DNA of 64,000 nucleotides from Sediminibacterium sp. UBA657 (GCA_002299885.1 DBOB01000031.1:166468-230467); one strand, 5' to 3'; shown: positions 43,401-52,816, numbered from the stretch's first letter. Made by a program: numbers and translations. Notes: generated by a model not told the origin, from the letters alone.

Positions 43401-44936
43401 ATGGCTATTTTATCAGATCTAGGAATTCAGCATTCAAATGTGCATGTAAATTTATCAAGTGAGGCACTTATAAAAATATCTCTTGAGACCGATAAGGGTT
43501 CGGCTTTGTCAGATACCGGTGCATTGATGGTTTATTCAGGTGAAAAAACTGGTCGAAGTCCAAAAGACAAAAGAATTGTTTTAGAGGAAAGCACCAAAGA
43601 ACATATTAACTGGGGGGATGTGAATCAACCTATCGACCCGGCTTCCTTTAGTCAAGCAAAAAATAATGCAATCGCATTTTTTAATACCTGCAAAGACTTA
43701 TTTATTGTAGACGGGTATGCGGTATGGGATAAAAAAAATACAATCAAAGTAAGAATTATTTGTACCAAAGCTTACCATGCTTTATTTATGTACAATATGC
43801 TTATTAGACCAACGCAACAAGAGTTAGCGAATTTTGGCACGCCAGATTATATCCTTTATAATGCAGGAGCTACCAGTGCGGATATGTCTATTAAAGGCAT
43901 TACTTCTACTACCTCTATCCAATTGTCATTTGAGCAAAAAGAGATTTTAATTTTTGGAACAGAATATGCAGGTGAGATGAAAAAAGCAATTTTTTCATTG
44001 CTAAATTATTTGATGCCATTGAATCAAATGTTATCAATGCATTGCTCTGCAAATGAAGCTAAAAATGGTGCGGTGAGTTTATTTTTTGGATTGAGTGGTA
44101 CAGGAAAAACGACTTTGTCAGCAGATCCAAATAGAAATTTGATAGGTGACGATGAACATATTTGGAGTGAAAATGGTATTTCAAATATTGAGGGTGGATG
44201 TTATGCAAAAGCAATCAATTTAGAGCCACAGAAAGAACCAGAAATTTATCAAGCCATCAAAAGAGGAACTATTTTAGAAAATGTGGTCTTTGATCCTGCA
44301 ACTAAGAAAGTAGATTATAACGATAAGTCAATCACCGAAAATACAAGGGCGGCATACCCAATTGAATTTATACCAAATGCAAAAATCCCATGTGTGGGCG
44401 GTCATCCTAATCATATTATATTCTTAACCTGTGATGCATTTGGTGTACTACCTCCAATTAGTAAATTAAATGCAGAACAAGCGCAATATCATTTTATAAG
44501 TGGCTATACAGCAAAAGTAGCAGGTACAGAAATGGGTGTGACAGAGCCAGTGGCAACGTTTTCATCTTGTTTTGGTGCAGCATTTATGGTTTGGAAGCCT
44601 ACTGTTTATGCAAAACTATTAGCCGAAAAAATTACACAGCATAATACAAATGTTTGGCTAATCAACACAGGATGGATTGGTGGAGGATATGGTGTAGGAA
44701 AAAGAATAGACTTAAAATATACAAGGGCAATGATTGACGCTATTCATGAAAACTTATTCCAGGATGTTGCTTTTCATACAGAATCATATTTTAATTTATC
44801 AATTCCTGCATCTTGTTCAAATGTGCCAAGTAATATTTTAAATCCGATAGATGCTTGGTCCGATAAAGATGCTTATGTGCAACAAGCAAACAAACTAAAA
44901 ACACTTTTTGACAATAATATTTTGAAATTTCAATAA
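43401..44936 (+). CDS. pckA: Phosphoenolpyruvate carboxykinase (ATP)
   Basis: 511 residues from the ATG at 43401 (a TTG two codons upstream is less likely). ATP-type PEPCK with YSGEKTGRSPKDKRIV near the N-terminus, kinase-1a P-loop GLSGTGKTTLS (about 231-241), GDDEHIW with the metal-binding Asp pair, and TRAAYPIEFIPNA. It converts oxaloacetate to PEP with ATP, the entry step of gluconeogenesis. FBPase follows after 64 bp and the aromatic hydroxylase after it, an arrangement that ties sugar synthesis to amino acid breakdown. Confidence 0.96.
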   Translation: MAILSDLGIQHSNVHVNLSSEALIKISLETDKGSALSDTGALMVYSGEKTGRSPKDKRIVLEESTKEHINWGDVNQPIDPASFSQAKNNAIAFFNTCKDLFIVDGYAVWDKKNTIKVRIICTKAYHALFMYNMLIRPTQQELANFGTPDYILYNAGATSADMSIKGITSTTSIQLSFEQKEILIFGTEYAGEMKKAIFSLLNYLMPLNQMLSMHCSANEAKNGAVSLFFGLSGTGKTTLSADPNRNLIGDDEHIWSENGISNIEGGCYAKAINLEPQKEPEIYQAIKRGTILENVVFDPATKKVDYNDKSITENTRAAYPIEFIPNAKIPCVGGHPNHIIFLTCDAFGVLPPISKLNAEQAQYHFISGYTAKVAGTEMGVTEPVATFSSCFGAAFMVWKPTVYAKLLAEKITQHNTNVWLINTGWIGGGYGVGKRIDLKYTRAMIDAIHENLFQDVAFHTESYFNLSIPASCSNVPSNILNPIDAWSDKDAYVQQANKLKTLFDNNILKFQ

Positions 44937-45000
44937 TCAAGCTGTCAAAAAAATTGATTATTCATAGTAGTTGATTAATTATTGACCCAACAACTGTTCC

Positions 45001-45996
45001 ATGGAAAAATCAAGAATCGATTTACCAATTGGCATTACGCTAGATCGTTTTATAAAGAGTAATCAAAGTCAATATCCAAACGCTGCAGGCGAGCTTTCGC
45101 AATTATTAAGGGATATAGCCCTAGCTTCTAAGGTAGTCAATAGAGAAATCAATAAGGCAGGTCTTATTGATATCATGGGCTATGCGGGGGTAACGAATTC
45201 TGGAGGAGACCATCAACAAAAATTAGATTTACTAGCAAATACAAGATTCACAAGGGCCTTATCAAAAGGAGGAGAAGCATGTGGAATTGCGTCAGAAGAA
45301 ACCGAACAATTTATTGATTTAAAAAATAATGGAAAATATATTGTAACGATTGATCCTTTAGATGGCTCCAGTAATATAGATGTGAATGTGTCTATAGGCA
45401 CCATCTTTTCTATTTATAAAAAACAAACACCAGCAAGCGAACCCTTACAAGAATCAGATTTTTTACAAAAAGGCAGAACACAAATTGCAGCAGGATATAT
45501 TTTATATGGCGCTTCAACTATGTTGGTTTTCTCAACAGGGAACGGTGTAAATGGTTTTACTTATGAAACCACTTTAGGCGAATATGTTTTATCACATCCA
45601 TCTATGGTATTTAACAATGCGAACAATTATTTTTCAATGAATGAGGGACTCAGTTTCGATTTATTAGATAAGGGAGTAACTACATACATTAATGAGTGTA
45701 AGGAAAAAAGGATGTCAGGCAGGTACATTGGATCTTTAGCAGCGGATTTTCATCGTAATTTATTAAAGGGTGGTATTTTTATATATCCAAGAACCAATCA
45801 ATATCCAAATGGCAAATTGAGGTTATTGTTTGAAGCAAATGCGATGGCATTTTTAGCAGAACAAGCCGGTGGCCTTGCATTTGCTAATGAAACAGCTATT
45901 TTAGATATACAACCTACTAGTATTCATCAAACTGTTCCATTTTATACTGGTCCAAAGGAAATGGTTTCAACATTATTAGCACATCTTAATTGTTAG
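45001..45996 (+). CDS. fbp: Fructose-1,6-bisphosphatase class I
   Basis: 331 residues. Metal-binding motifs are intact: CGIASEETEQFIDL (Glu-Glu) and VTIDPLDGSSNIDVNVSIGTIFSIY; the C-terminal catalytic SLAADFHRNLLKGGIFIYPRT and LRLLFEANAMAFLAEQAGG are present. It hydrolyses fructose 1,6-bisphosphate to fructose 6-phosphate, completing gluconeogenesis begun by pckA 64 bp upstream. The hydroxylase gene starts 8 bp after its stop. Confidence 0.96.
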   Translation: MEKSRIDLPIGITLDRFIKSNQSQYPNAAGELSQLLRDIALASKVVNREINKAGLIDIMGYAGVTNSGGDHQQKLDLLANTRFTRALSKGGEACGIASEETEQFIDLKNNGKYIVTIDPLDGSSNIDVNVSIGTIFSIYKKQTPASEPLQESDFLQKGRTQIAAGYILYGASTMLVFSTGNGVNGFTYETTLGEYVLSHPSMVFNNANNYFSMNEGLSFDLLDKGVTTYINECKEKRMSGRYIGSLAADFHRNLLKGGIFIYPRTNQYPNGKLRLLFEANAMAFLAEQAGGLAFANETAILDIQPTSIHQTVPFYTGPKEMVSTLLAHLNC

Positions 45997-46004
45997 CTAT
46001 TTAT

Positions 46005-47774
46005 ATGAGTACATTTTTTGATTATCAAAACGAGCAAGTAGCAAATTTACCTTTGCATCTTAGAAAGTATATTGTTCCTCAGGTTTACGAAAAATATACA
46101 CCAGTAGATCATGCGGTATGGCGTTATGTAATGCGTCAGAATTATAGTTATTTAAAAAATGTAGCTTACTATCCATATATACCTGGTCTTAAAAAAGCGG
46201 GATTGACTATCGAGAAAATTCCAAGCTTACAAGAAATCAATGATGCACTAACTGTGATAGGATGGGGTGCAGTGACAGTAGATGGTTTTATCCCACCTGC
46301 TGCATTCATGGAATTTCAAGCATACAGGGTGTTAGTGATTGCTGCAGATATTCGACAATTAGAACATATTGAATACACATCGGCACCAGATATTATTCAT
46401 GAATCTGCAGGGCATGCGCCAATTATTAGTGATACCAAATACAATCAGTACTTAAGTTATTTAGGTAGTATTGGTACCAAAGCATTGTTCTCTTCTAAAG
46501 ATTATGCATTGTATGAATCTATCAGGGCACTTTCTATTTTAAAAGAAATACCGAATGTGGATCAAAAGGAATTAGCCGATGCAGAAGCTTTGGTTTTATA
46601 CAATCAACAAAATTTAGGAGCGCCATCCGAAATGGCTTTATTAAGCAGACTTCAATGGTGGACTGTGGAGTATGGATTGATTGGTTCTATTGACCAACCT
46701 AAAATATATGGCGCTGGATTGCTTTCCTCTATTGGTGAAAGTGCATCTTGCATGGATCCAAAGGTTAAAAAAATTGAATACACTTTTGATGCATTAAGTT
46801 ATAGCTACGATATTACAAAAGAGCAACCACAACTTTTTGTTACACCTACTTTTCAAAATCTAATTGACGTACTTGAACAATTTGAATCTACGATGGCTTA
46901 CAGGGTTGGTGGACTTGAAAGTGTTTCTAAAGCCATAGAATGTAAAAATATTTGTACAGCAGTATTTAGTTCGGGATTGCAAGTGTCTGGTGTATTTAGT
47001 AAAGTGTATACCGATGCGCATCAAGCCATCAAATATATCAACACAACGGGTCCAACCTCACTCGCATTTAAAGACCAACTTTTACAAGGCCATGATGTTC
47101 ACTATCATGCACACGGATTTGGATCTCCTGTTGGAAAACTAAAAGATGCAAAAAAGTCTTTAGAAGACTATACTGCTGCAGAGCTTGTATCGGCTGGGAT
47201 CATTGTAGACAATGCAGTTAAATTGGCTTTTGAAAATGGTATTTTGGTAGAAGGCAAATTAGTTAGCCAAACTTTTATGGAAGATAAACTTGTCCTACTC
47301 AGTTTTGCAGACTGCAAAGTAACAGACAAAGAAGGGCAGATATTTTTTGAACCAGCATGGGGTATGTTTGATATGGCCATTGGAGATACCATTGTTTCGG
47401 TATTCAATGGTAGTGCAGATAAAAATGCATTGGAAAATCAATTGTATGTTTCTGAGCAACCTACCCATCAACCAAACTACACAGCGAAGGACTTACAATA
47501 TCAATCCTTGTTTAAACAAATTAGAACTTATAGAGAGCAGGGGAAGTCGGATGAGAGTTTGAATGAAATTTGGCAAGGTATTCAAAATGAATTTGAAACA
47601 GATTGGCTTGGTGCAATGGAATTATTAGAACTAGCAGACACTATGCCAACCCAACAAGCATTGGCAAAAGAATTGAGAGCTTATTTAAATGCACAGTCCG
47701 AAAAATATATGGCTTATTCAAAATTAATCAGGGATGGCTTGAAGATTATTGATACTAAACTAAAGTTTGAATAA
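46005..47774 (+). CDS. phhA: Aromatic amino acid (phenylalanine) hydroxylase with long C-terminal extension
   Basis: 589 residues from the ATG at 46005, 8 bp after fbp (a TTG at 45990 would overlap it). Iron ligands of the pterin-dependent hydroxylase fold: His132 and His137 in DIIHESAGHAPI and Glu222 in WWTVEYGL. The catalytic region is in the first half; residues about 300-589 form an extra domain not found in the 260-residue bacterial enzymes, with VEGKLVSQTFMEDKLVLLSFADCKV. It converts phenylalanine to tyrosine using tetrahydropterin, and PhhB is at 41270. Its end overlaps the convergent flavin-reductase-like gene by 20 bp. Confidence 0.88.
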   Translation: MSTFFDYQNEQVANLPLHLRKYIVPQVYEKYTPVDHAVWRYVMRQNYSYLKNVAYYPYIPGLKKAGLTIEKIPSLQEINDALTVIGWGAVTVDGFIPPAAFMEFQAYRVLVIAADIRQLEHIEYTSAPDIIHESAGHAPIISDTKYNQYLSYLGSIGTKALFSSKDYALYESIRALSILKEIPNVDQKELADAEALVLYNQQNLGAPSEMALLSRLQWWTVEYGLIGSIDQPKIYGAGLLSSIGESASCMDPKVKKIEYTFDALSYSYDITKEQPQLFVTPTFQNLIDVLEQFESTMAYRVGGLESVSKAIECKNICTAVFSSGLQVSGVFSKVYTDAHQAIKYINTTGPTSLAFKDQLLQGHDVHYHAHGFGSPVGKLKDAKKSLEDYTAAELVSAGIIVDNAVKLAFENGILVEGKLVSQTFMEDKLVLLSFADCKVTDKEGQIFFEPAWGMFDMAIGDTIVSVFNGSADKNALENQLYVSEQPTHQPNYTAKDLQYQSLFKQIRTYREQGKSDESLNEIWQGIQNEFETDWLGAMELLELADTMPTQQALAKELRAYLNAQSEKYMAYSKLIRDGLKIIDTKLKFE

Positions 47775-48594
47775 TTGCCCAAGCGCGCTCGGTATCATTA
47801 TTGGAAAGAGCAGCTTTGATTTGTTGAATATTATCTGAAGATAATTTTAAATCCTTAATGGTATTTGATGAAGGTGCAATATTTGTATTGGCTAATTGCG
47901 CTTTTTCATTCGCTGTGAATACAATACTTTCTTTTATTGCAATTGGCAGTTGATCAAATCCAATTCCTAATTTAGTATTTGGTTTTTCTACTTTAAATAA
48001 GTTCTCTTCTGTAATCCTTGCATACCAGTCTCCACCAAGACGCGCTACTAAATCTAATTTTGCTTGATCAATATGATTGCTTGTATCAAGAATCGATTCA
48101 TGTAAATGTATTTTCTTAATTTCTGCCAATACTAAATTACCCGCACCTGCTTGCGCTCCAAGTGCAATCACTTCCTGCACAATGCATTCAAGCTGGATGG
48201 GTGATTCGGCAACCCTAGGCGGTCTTACCAATTCAGAAGCCAATTCAGTAAAACCTGCTTTTACAAATTCACTTGTCCCTTTTGGGTAATCACAACTAGA
48301 CAAAGAGACTTGTTGTACCATATTGTAGTTCACAATATTGATTACACATTCAGGTACTTCCTTAATATTTTCAAGTGTATGCTTAGTGGTATTATCTCTT
48401 ACTCTTCGGGATGGAGAGAAAATACAAATAGGCGGATTCATGCTAAACAAATTAAAAAAACTAAAAGGACTTAAGTTCACATTTCCCTCTAAGTCAATAG
48501 TGGATGCAAAGCAGATAGGCCTAGGCGCAATTGCATATTGTAAATACTGTTGTATTTCTTGTGTGCTTAGTTGATCTGTGTTTAGTGTTAACAT
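47755..48594 (-). CDS. Flavin reductase-like FMN-binding protein
   Basis: 279 residues. The N-terminal 205 residues are a flavin-reductase domain: YAIAPRPICFASTIDLEGNVNLSPFSFFNLFSMNPPICIFSPS (about 20-62), then VINIVNYNMVQQVSLSSCDYPKGTSEFVKAGF. A helical C-terminal addition (about 210-279) is of unknown role. It lies 17 bp after the fumarylacetoacetase gene on the same strand, hence in the tyrosine-degradation cluster. Whether it acts as a flavin reductase in the pathway or has another role is open. Confidence 0.85.
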   Translation of the reverse strand: MLTLNTDQLSTQEIQQYLQYAIAPRPICFASTIDLEGNVNLSPFSFFNLFSMNPPICIFSPSRRVRDNTTKHTLENIKEVPECVINIVNYNMVQQVSLSSCDYPKGTSEFVKAGFTELASELVRPPRVAESPIQLECIVQEVIALGAQAGAGNLVLAEIKKIHLHESILDTSNHIDQAKLDLVARLGGDWYARITEENLFKVEKPNTKLGIGFDQLPIAIKESIVFTANEKAQLANTNIAPSSNTIKDLKLSSDNIQQIKAALSNNDTERAWAIIQTLV

Positions 48595-48611
48595 GAAAAT
48601 ATTTTATTCAA

Positions 48612-49607
48612 TTATTTTTTTTGCGCTAAGATAGACCAATCTGTTGCTTCGGCCTTGATGGTATTGACTAATGTACCCAAACCATCGATGGTCATTTTAA
48701 CAGTATCATTTGCTTGTAACCATTGTGGTTGATAATTTGGATCATGCAATTTGCCTGTTCCATTTAATTCCAAAAAGCATCCAGTACCAACGGTTCCAGA
48801 CCCAATGACATCACCAGGAAAAATAGTAACACCGTAAGAGCATCTTTCAATGATCTCTGCAAATGTCCAGTCCATATCTTTTACATTCCCTTCTGATACT
48901 AAAACATCATTCACCCAGCACTTCATAGATAAATTATAATTGTTACCAACATGCCCTTGTTTTGCAGGCACTAAGAAAGGACTTAATTCATCGGGTGTCA
49001 CTAACCATGGGCCAATCACTGTAGAGAAATCTTTTCCTTTTGCTGGTCCTAGGTTTAAAAGCATTTCTTCCATTTGTAATTTTCGCGCACTTAAATCATT
49101 CATAATTGTAAAGCCAGCGATATACGCATCTGCATCTTTCGCTTTGATGTTTCTACCTTCTTTCCCAATCACAATCGCCACTTCTAATTCAAAGTCTAGT
49201 TGTTGAAAATGATCAGGCATACAATAGATATCACCAGGACCTTGCACTGCATTGTGGTTGGTAAAATAAAATATAGGGTACTGATCAAATTCTTTAATCA
49301 TTTCTACACCTCTGTTCCTTCTTGCCGATTCTACGTGTTGACGAAACGCATAACCATCTCTGCAAGATGTTGGACGAGGCACTGGTGCTAATAAAGTGAA
49401 GTCACTCACAGGGTCCACACTTAAAGAATTGTCTGCAATTTTTGAAAGTTGCTTTTCTGTTTGTTGAATGAGTTCATTGCTAGCATGAAAAAAATCAATG
49501 ATGTTTTTTGGCAAGTTTTCATTCACAGATTGGAGGTTGTAAACTGCCTCATTCACAATCGCTCCTAGTTGGATTTCACCCGATTTTAAATAACTAACTA
49601 ATTTCAT
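48612..49607 (-). CDS. Fumarylacetoacetate hydrolase family protein (probable fumarylacetoacetase)
   Basis: 331 residues. FAH core: DGYAFRQHVESARR (about 84-97), metal-ligand region LDFELEVAIVIGKEG (Glu140, Glu142), GFTIMNDLSARKLQ (Asp171), and VIGSGTVGTGCFLE near 255. It splits fumarylacetoacetate to fumarate and acetoacetate, the last step of homogentisate breakdown. It is divergent from homogentisate dioxygenase (142 bp) and encoded with a flavin-reductase-like protein. The context makes the fumarylacetoacetase call stronger than for a generic FAH protein. Confidence 0.9.
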   Translation of the reverse strand: MKLVSYLKSGEIQLGAIVNEAVYNLQSVNENLPKNIIDFFHASNELIQQTEKQLSKIADNSLSVDPVSDFTLLAPVPRPTSCRDGYAFRQHVESARRNRGVEMIKEFDQYPIFYFTNHNAVQGPGDIYCMPDHFQQLDFELEVAIVIGKEGRNIKAKDADAYIAGFTIMNDLSARKLQMEEMLLNLGPAKGKDFSTVIGPWLVTPDELSPFLVPAKQGHVGNNYNLSMKCWVNDVLVSEGNVKDMDWTFAEIIERCSYGVTIFPGDVIGSGTVGTGCFLELNGTGKLHDPNYQPQWLQANDTVKMTIDGLGTLVNTIKAEATDWSILAQKK

Positions 49608-49749
49608 TGATTATCAATTGTTTATAATGTAATTTGCTCAAAAATATCGACTTTGATTGAGTGCTTTTTTCAAGTTCATCAAAGTTAAAAATAAATATTT
49701 TATAACTTGCTAATAATTGTTAGTATTGTATTCCTTCAAAAACTAAATT

Positions 49750-50916
49750 ATGCCAATTTACCACAGTTTGGGAGAGATTCCCCATAAAAGACATACCGCA
49801 TTCAGACAACCTAACGGAAAACTATATGCAGAAGAACTTGTATCTACAGAAGGTTTCTCTGGTATGTATTCTTTAGTGTATCATACGCATCCGCCCACTT
49901 TTGTAAAAGCATTAGGTGAGCCTTATTCGGTAGAGCCAAAAATTGCAAGAGAAAAACATTTGCGTCATACAAGTTTATTAGGTTTTAATGTTAAACCAGA
50001 AGATGATTATTTAAAAAGTAGAAAGCCGGTTTTAGTGAATGCTGATTTACAAATTTCTTTAGCAGCACCAAGACATTCTATGACCGATTATTTTTATAAA
50101 AATAGTCAAGCAGACGAAGTTATTTTTATTCATAAAGGCTCGGGTACTTTACAAACAGGATTTGGTAAAATAAAATTCTCATATGGTGATTACCTAGTAG
50201 TACCAAGAGGGACTATTTATCAAATTAAATTTGATGATGAGAACAATCGTTTATTCATTACTGAAAGCTATAGCCCTATTCGTTTTCCAAAGAGATACCA
50301 AAATCAGTTTGGGCAGTTAATGGAACATGCACCATACTGTGAAAGAGATATTAGAAGACCAAGTGATTTAGAAACTTTTGACCAAGAAGGTGATTTTAAA
50401 GTTTTGATCAAAAAACAAGGATTAATTTATCCATATACTTATGGTACACATCCTTTCGATTTTATTGGATGGGATGGCTACCATTATCCATGGGCATTTT
50501 CGATTCATGATTTTGAACCAATTACAGGAAGGGTGCATCAGCCACCACCAGTGCATCAAACTTTTGAAGCGAAAAATTTTGTGATTTGTTCTTTTGTGCC
50601 TCGTAAATATGATTATCATCCACAAGCCATCCCTGCACCGTATAACCACAGCAATGTAGACAGCGATGAAGTGTTGTATTATGTAGATGGCGATTTTATG
50701 AGCAGAAAGTCGGTTGTGCAAGGTCAGATTACATTGCATCCAGGCGGTATTCCACACGGACCACATCCGGGTAGTGTAGAAAAATCAATAGGCAAAGAAA
50801 AAACAGATGAGTTGGCTGTGATGATAGATCCATTTAGACCACTAATGATCACGGAAGAAGCATTATTGATTGAAGACGAAAACTATCATAAGAGCTGGCA
50901 GCATAATATTGAGTAG
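49750..50916 (+). CDS. hmgA: Homogentisate 1,2-dioxygenase
   Basis: 388 residues, cupin-like dioxygenase. It opens with IYHSLGEIPHKRHTAFR, typical of the bacterial short form. Candidate iron ligands are His and Glu in NHSNVDSDEVLYY (about 297-309) and a His in HPGGIPHGPHPG (about 331-342). It opens the ring of homogentisate to maleylacetoacetate. It is the first gene of a two-gene run with hppD, 97 bp apart, and divergent from fumarylacetoacetase. Confidence 0.92.
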   Translation: MPIYHSLGEIPHKRHTAFRQPNGKLYAEELVSTEGFSGMYSLVYHTHPPTFVKALGEPYSVEPKIAREKHLRHTSLLGFNVKPEDDYLKSRKPVLVNADLQISLAAPRHSMTDYFYKNSQADEVIFIHKGSGTLQTGFGKIKFSYGDYLVVPRGTIYQIKFDDENNRLFITESYSPIRFPKRYQNQFGQLMEHAPYCERDIRRPSDLETFDQEGDFKVLIKKQGLIYPYTYGTHPFDFIGWDGYHYPWAFSIHDFEPITGRVHQPPPVHQTFEAKNFVICSFVPRKYDYHPQAIPAPYNHSNVDSDEVLYYVDGDFMSRKSVVQGQITLHPGGIPHGPHPGSVEKSIGKEKTDELAVMIDPFRPLMITEEALLIEDENYHKSWQHNIE

Positions 50917-51013
50917 AATAAGGAAAATAAACAAAGTGGAAAGAAAATAAAGAAGGTAGAATAAGGAAAAGTAGAAAGTAAAAAAACAAAAAAGTAAAAA
51001 CTAAATAATAAAG
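50913..51013 (+). repeat. Purine-rich spacer with 15-bp direct repeat
   Basis: The 97-bp gap between the homogentisate dioxygenase and HPPD genes is about 85 % A/G on the coding strand. A 15-bp sequence GTAGAATAAGGAAAA occurs at 50913-50927 (overlapping the stop codon) and 50956-50970, a 43-bp offset, suggesting an old tandem duplication. No hairpin or terminator is visible. Confidence 0.7.
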
Positions 51014-52123
51014 ATGGAAAGCAACCCGAATGGTCAAGATTTTTTACCCTTACTAGGCACAGATTATGTAGAGTTCTATGTGGGTAATGCTAAGCAAGCA
51101 GCGCATTATTATAAAACAGCATTTGGATACCAAGACTTTGCATACAGCGGACCAGAGACAGGCGATAAGGAAAAAGTTTCTTATGTTTTAATGCAGGATA
51201 AAGTAAGGTTAGTTTTAACTACGCCATTACATCCAACCTCAACTATTGCGGAGCATGTGCACAAACATGGAGATGGTGTGAAAGCCATTGCCTTAACGGT
51301 GAGCGACGCTTATGATGCTTTTGAACAAACCGTGAAAAGAGGTGCAAAGCCTTATATGCAACCTACAACAATGCAGGATGAACATGGTGAAATCAAAATG
51401 AGCGGCATACATATTTATGGAGACACAGTGCATTTATTCATTGAACGAAAAAATTATAAAGGTGTTTTTATGCCAGGTTTTAGAAAGCATGAAAGCAATT
51501 ATAAACCAACTGCAGTTGGTCTTAAATATATAGACCATTGTGTGGGTAATGTGGGATGGAATCAAATGAATACTTGGGTAAGTTTTTATGAAGAGGTGAT
51601 GGGCTTTAAAAATATTTTGACATTTGATGATAAGCAAATTTCAACAGAATACTCTGCACTCATGAGTAAAGTAATGAGCAATGGTAATGGGTTTGTGAAG
51701 TTCCCTATCAATGAACCAGCAGAAGGAAAAAAGAAATCACAGGTAGAGGAGTATTTAGATTTTTATAAGGATGCAGGCGTGCAACATATTGCCATTGCTA
51801 CCGATAATATTGTGGATACCGTGACACAATTAAGTAGTCGTGGGGTAGAGTTTTTAAATATACCATCTACTTACTATGATGATCTATTAGATCGTATAGG
51901 ACCTATCGACGAAGATGTAGCGCCACTAAAGCAATTAGGCATTTTAGTAGACAGAGATGATGAGGGTTATTTGTTGCAAATATTTACTAAGCCAGTAGAA
52001 GACAGGCCAACCCTATTTTTTGAGATCATACAAAGAAAAGGTGCTAAATCTTTTGGTGCAGGAAATTTCAAAGCATTATTTGAAGCACTAGAAAGAGAAC
52101 AAGACCTAAGAGGAAATTTATAG
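51014..52123 (+). CDS. hpd: 4-hydroxyphenylpyruvate dioxygenase
   Basis: 369 residues with two vicinal-oxygen-chelate domains. Iron ligands of the C-terminal domain: His175 (YIDHCVGN), His258 (GVQHIAIAT) and Glu337 (LFFEIIQRKG). The HPPD-specific C-terminal helix (GAGNFKALFEALEREQDLRGNL) is present. It converts 4-hydroxyphenylpyruvate to homogentisate, the substrate of the enzyme encoded upstream. Convergent to the CoA-transferase genes with a 10-bp gap. Confidence 0.95.
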   Translation: MESNPNGQDFLPLLGTDYVEFYVGNAKQAAHYYKTAFGYQDFAYSGPETGDKEKVSYVLMQDKVRLVLTTPLHPTSTIAEHVHKHGDGVKAIALTVSDAYDAFEQTVKRGAKPYMQPTTMQDEHGEIKMSGIHIYGDTVHLFIERKNYKGVFMPGFRKHESNYKPTAVGLKYIDHCVGNVGWNQMNTWVSFYEEVMGFKNILTFDDKQISTEYSALMSKVMSNGNGFVKFPINEPAEGKKKSQVEEYLDFYKDAGVQHIAIATDNIVDTVTQLSSRGVEFLNIPSTYYDDLLDRIGPIDEDVAPLKQLGILVDRDDEGYLLQIFTKPVEDRPTLFFEIIQRKGAKSFGAGNFKALFEALEREQDLRGNL

Positions 52124-52133
52124 TAAGTTCTAT

Positions 52134-52793
52134 TTAATCAAAAGCCATTTCTGGAATCTCACCTTCAATGATGAGTTTTCCTAGAGTGGCTTTTTTAATG
52201 GTATCAACAGAAACGCCTGGTGCTCTTTCTAATAATTTAAATCCACCTTCAGGTAAAACAGCAAGCACTGCTAATTCTGTTACAATTTTTTTTACGCAAC
52301 GAATGCCTGTCAGGGGCAAGGTGCAATTAGGTAATAATTTACTTTCACCATTTTTATTGACATGCTGCATCGCAACAATAATATTTTTTGCAGATGCTAC
52401 AAGGTCCATTGCGCCGCCCATGCCTTTTACCATCTTGCCAGGAATTTTCCAGTTGGCGATATCGCCATTTTCTGATACTTCCATCGCACCTAAAATAGTC
52501 AAATCAATTTTTTGCGCATGAATCATACCAAAGCTCATTGCAGAATCAAATAAAGCAGCACCTGGTAACATGGTGATGGTTTGTTTACCTGCATTAATTA
52601 AGTCAGCATCTACATCTGCTTCTTTTGGGAAGGGTCCCATGCCTAAGAGTCCATTCTCTGATTGAAAACAAACAGCAATATTTTTTGGAATATAATTTGC
52701 TACAAGCGTAGGAATACCAATGCCTAAATTCACATATGAATTATGTTGTATCTCTTTTGCAATTCTTTTTGCAATGGCTTCTTTATCTAACAT
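52134..52793 (-). CDS. scoB: 3-oxoacid CoA-transferase subunit B
   Basis: 219 residues. Active-site Glu46 in FQSENGLLGMGP, plus VNLGIGIPTLV near the N-terminus and ADLINAGKQTITMLPGAALFDSAMSFGMI. With subunit A, encoded 23 bp upstream, it transfers CoA from succinyl-CoA to acetoacetate. Acetoacetate is the product of fumarylacetoacetase encoded 3 kb away, so this closes the tyrosine route to acetoacetyl-CoA. Confidence 0.94.
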   Translation of the reverse strand: MLDKEAIAKRIAKEIQHNSYVNLGIGIPTLVANYIPKNIAVCFQSENGLLGMGPFPKEADVDADLINAGKQTITMLPGAALFDSAMSFGMIHAQKIDLTILGAMEVSENGDIANWKIPGKMVKGMGGAMDLVASAKNIIVAMQHVNKNGESKLLPNCTLPLTGIRCVKKIVTELAVLAVLPEGGFKLLERAPGVSVDTIKKATLGKLIIEGEIPEMAFD

Positions 52794-52816
52794 GGAATAT
52801 AAATTTGAATCATCAA

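Noticed and set aside
44997..45015. GTTCC near the fbp start as a fifth palindrome
   Set aside because: The second half reads GAATC at the 13-bp position, so the site is incomplete.
45990..46004. TTG start for the aromatic hydroxylase overlapping fbp
   Set aside because: The ATG at 46005 starts where homologues would be expected to and leaves a normal 8-bp gap.
50422..50766. 114-codon minus-strand ORF inside homogentisate dioxygenase
   Set aside because: Antisense shadow rich in Trp/His/Met/Ile codons; the sense gene is certain.
50849..51037. Minus-strand ORF of 62 codons, very Phe/Leu/Tyr-rich, looks like a membrane peptide
   Set aside because: It is the complement of the purine-rich spacer and gene ends; its composition is a by-product of the A/G bias.
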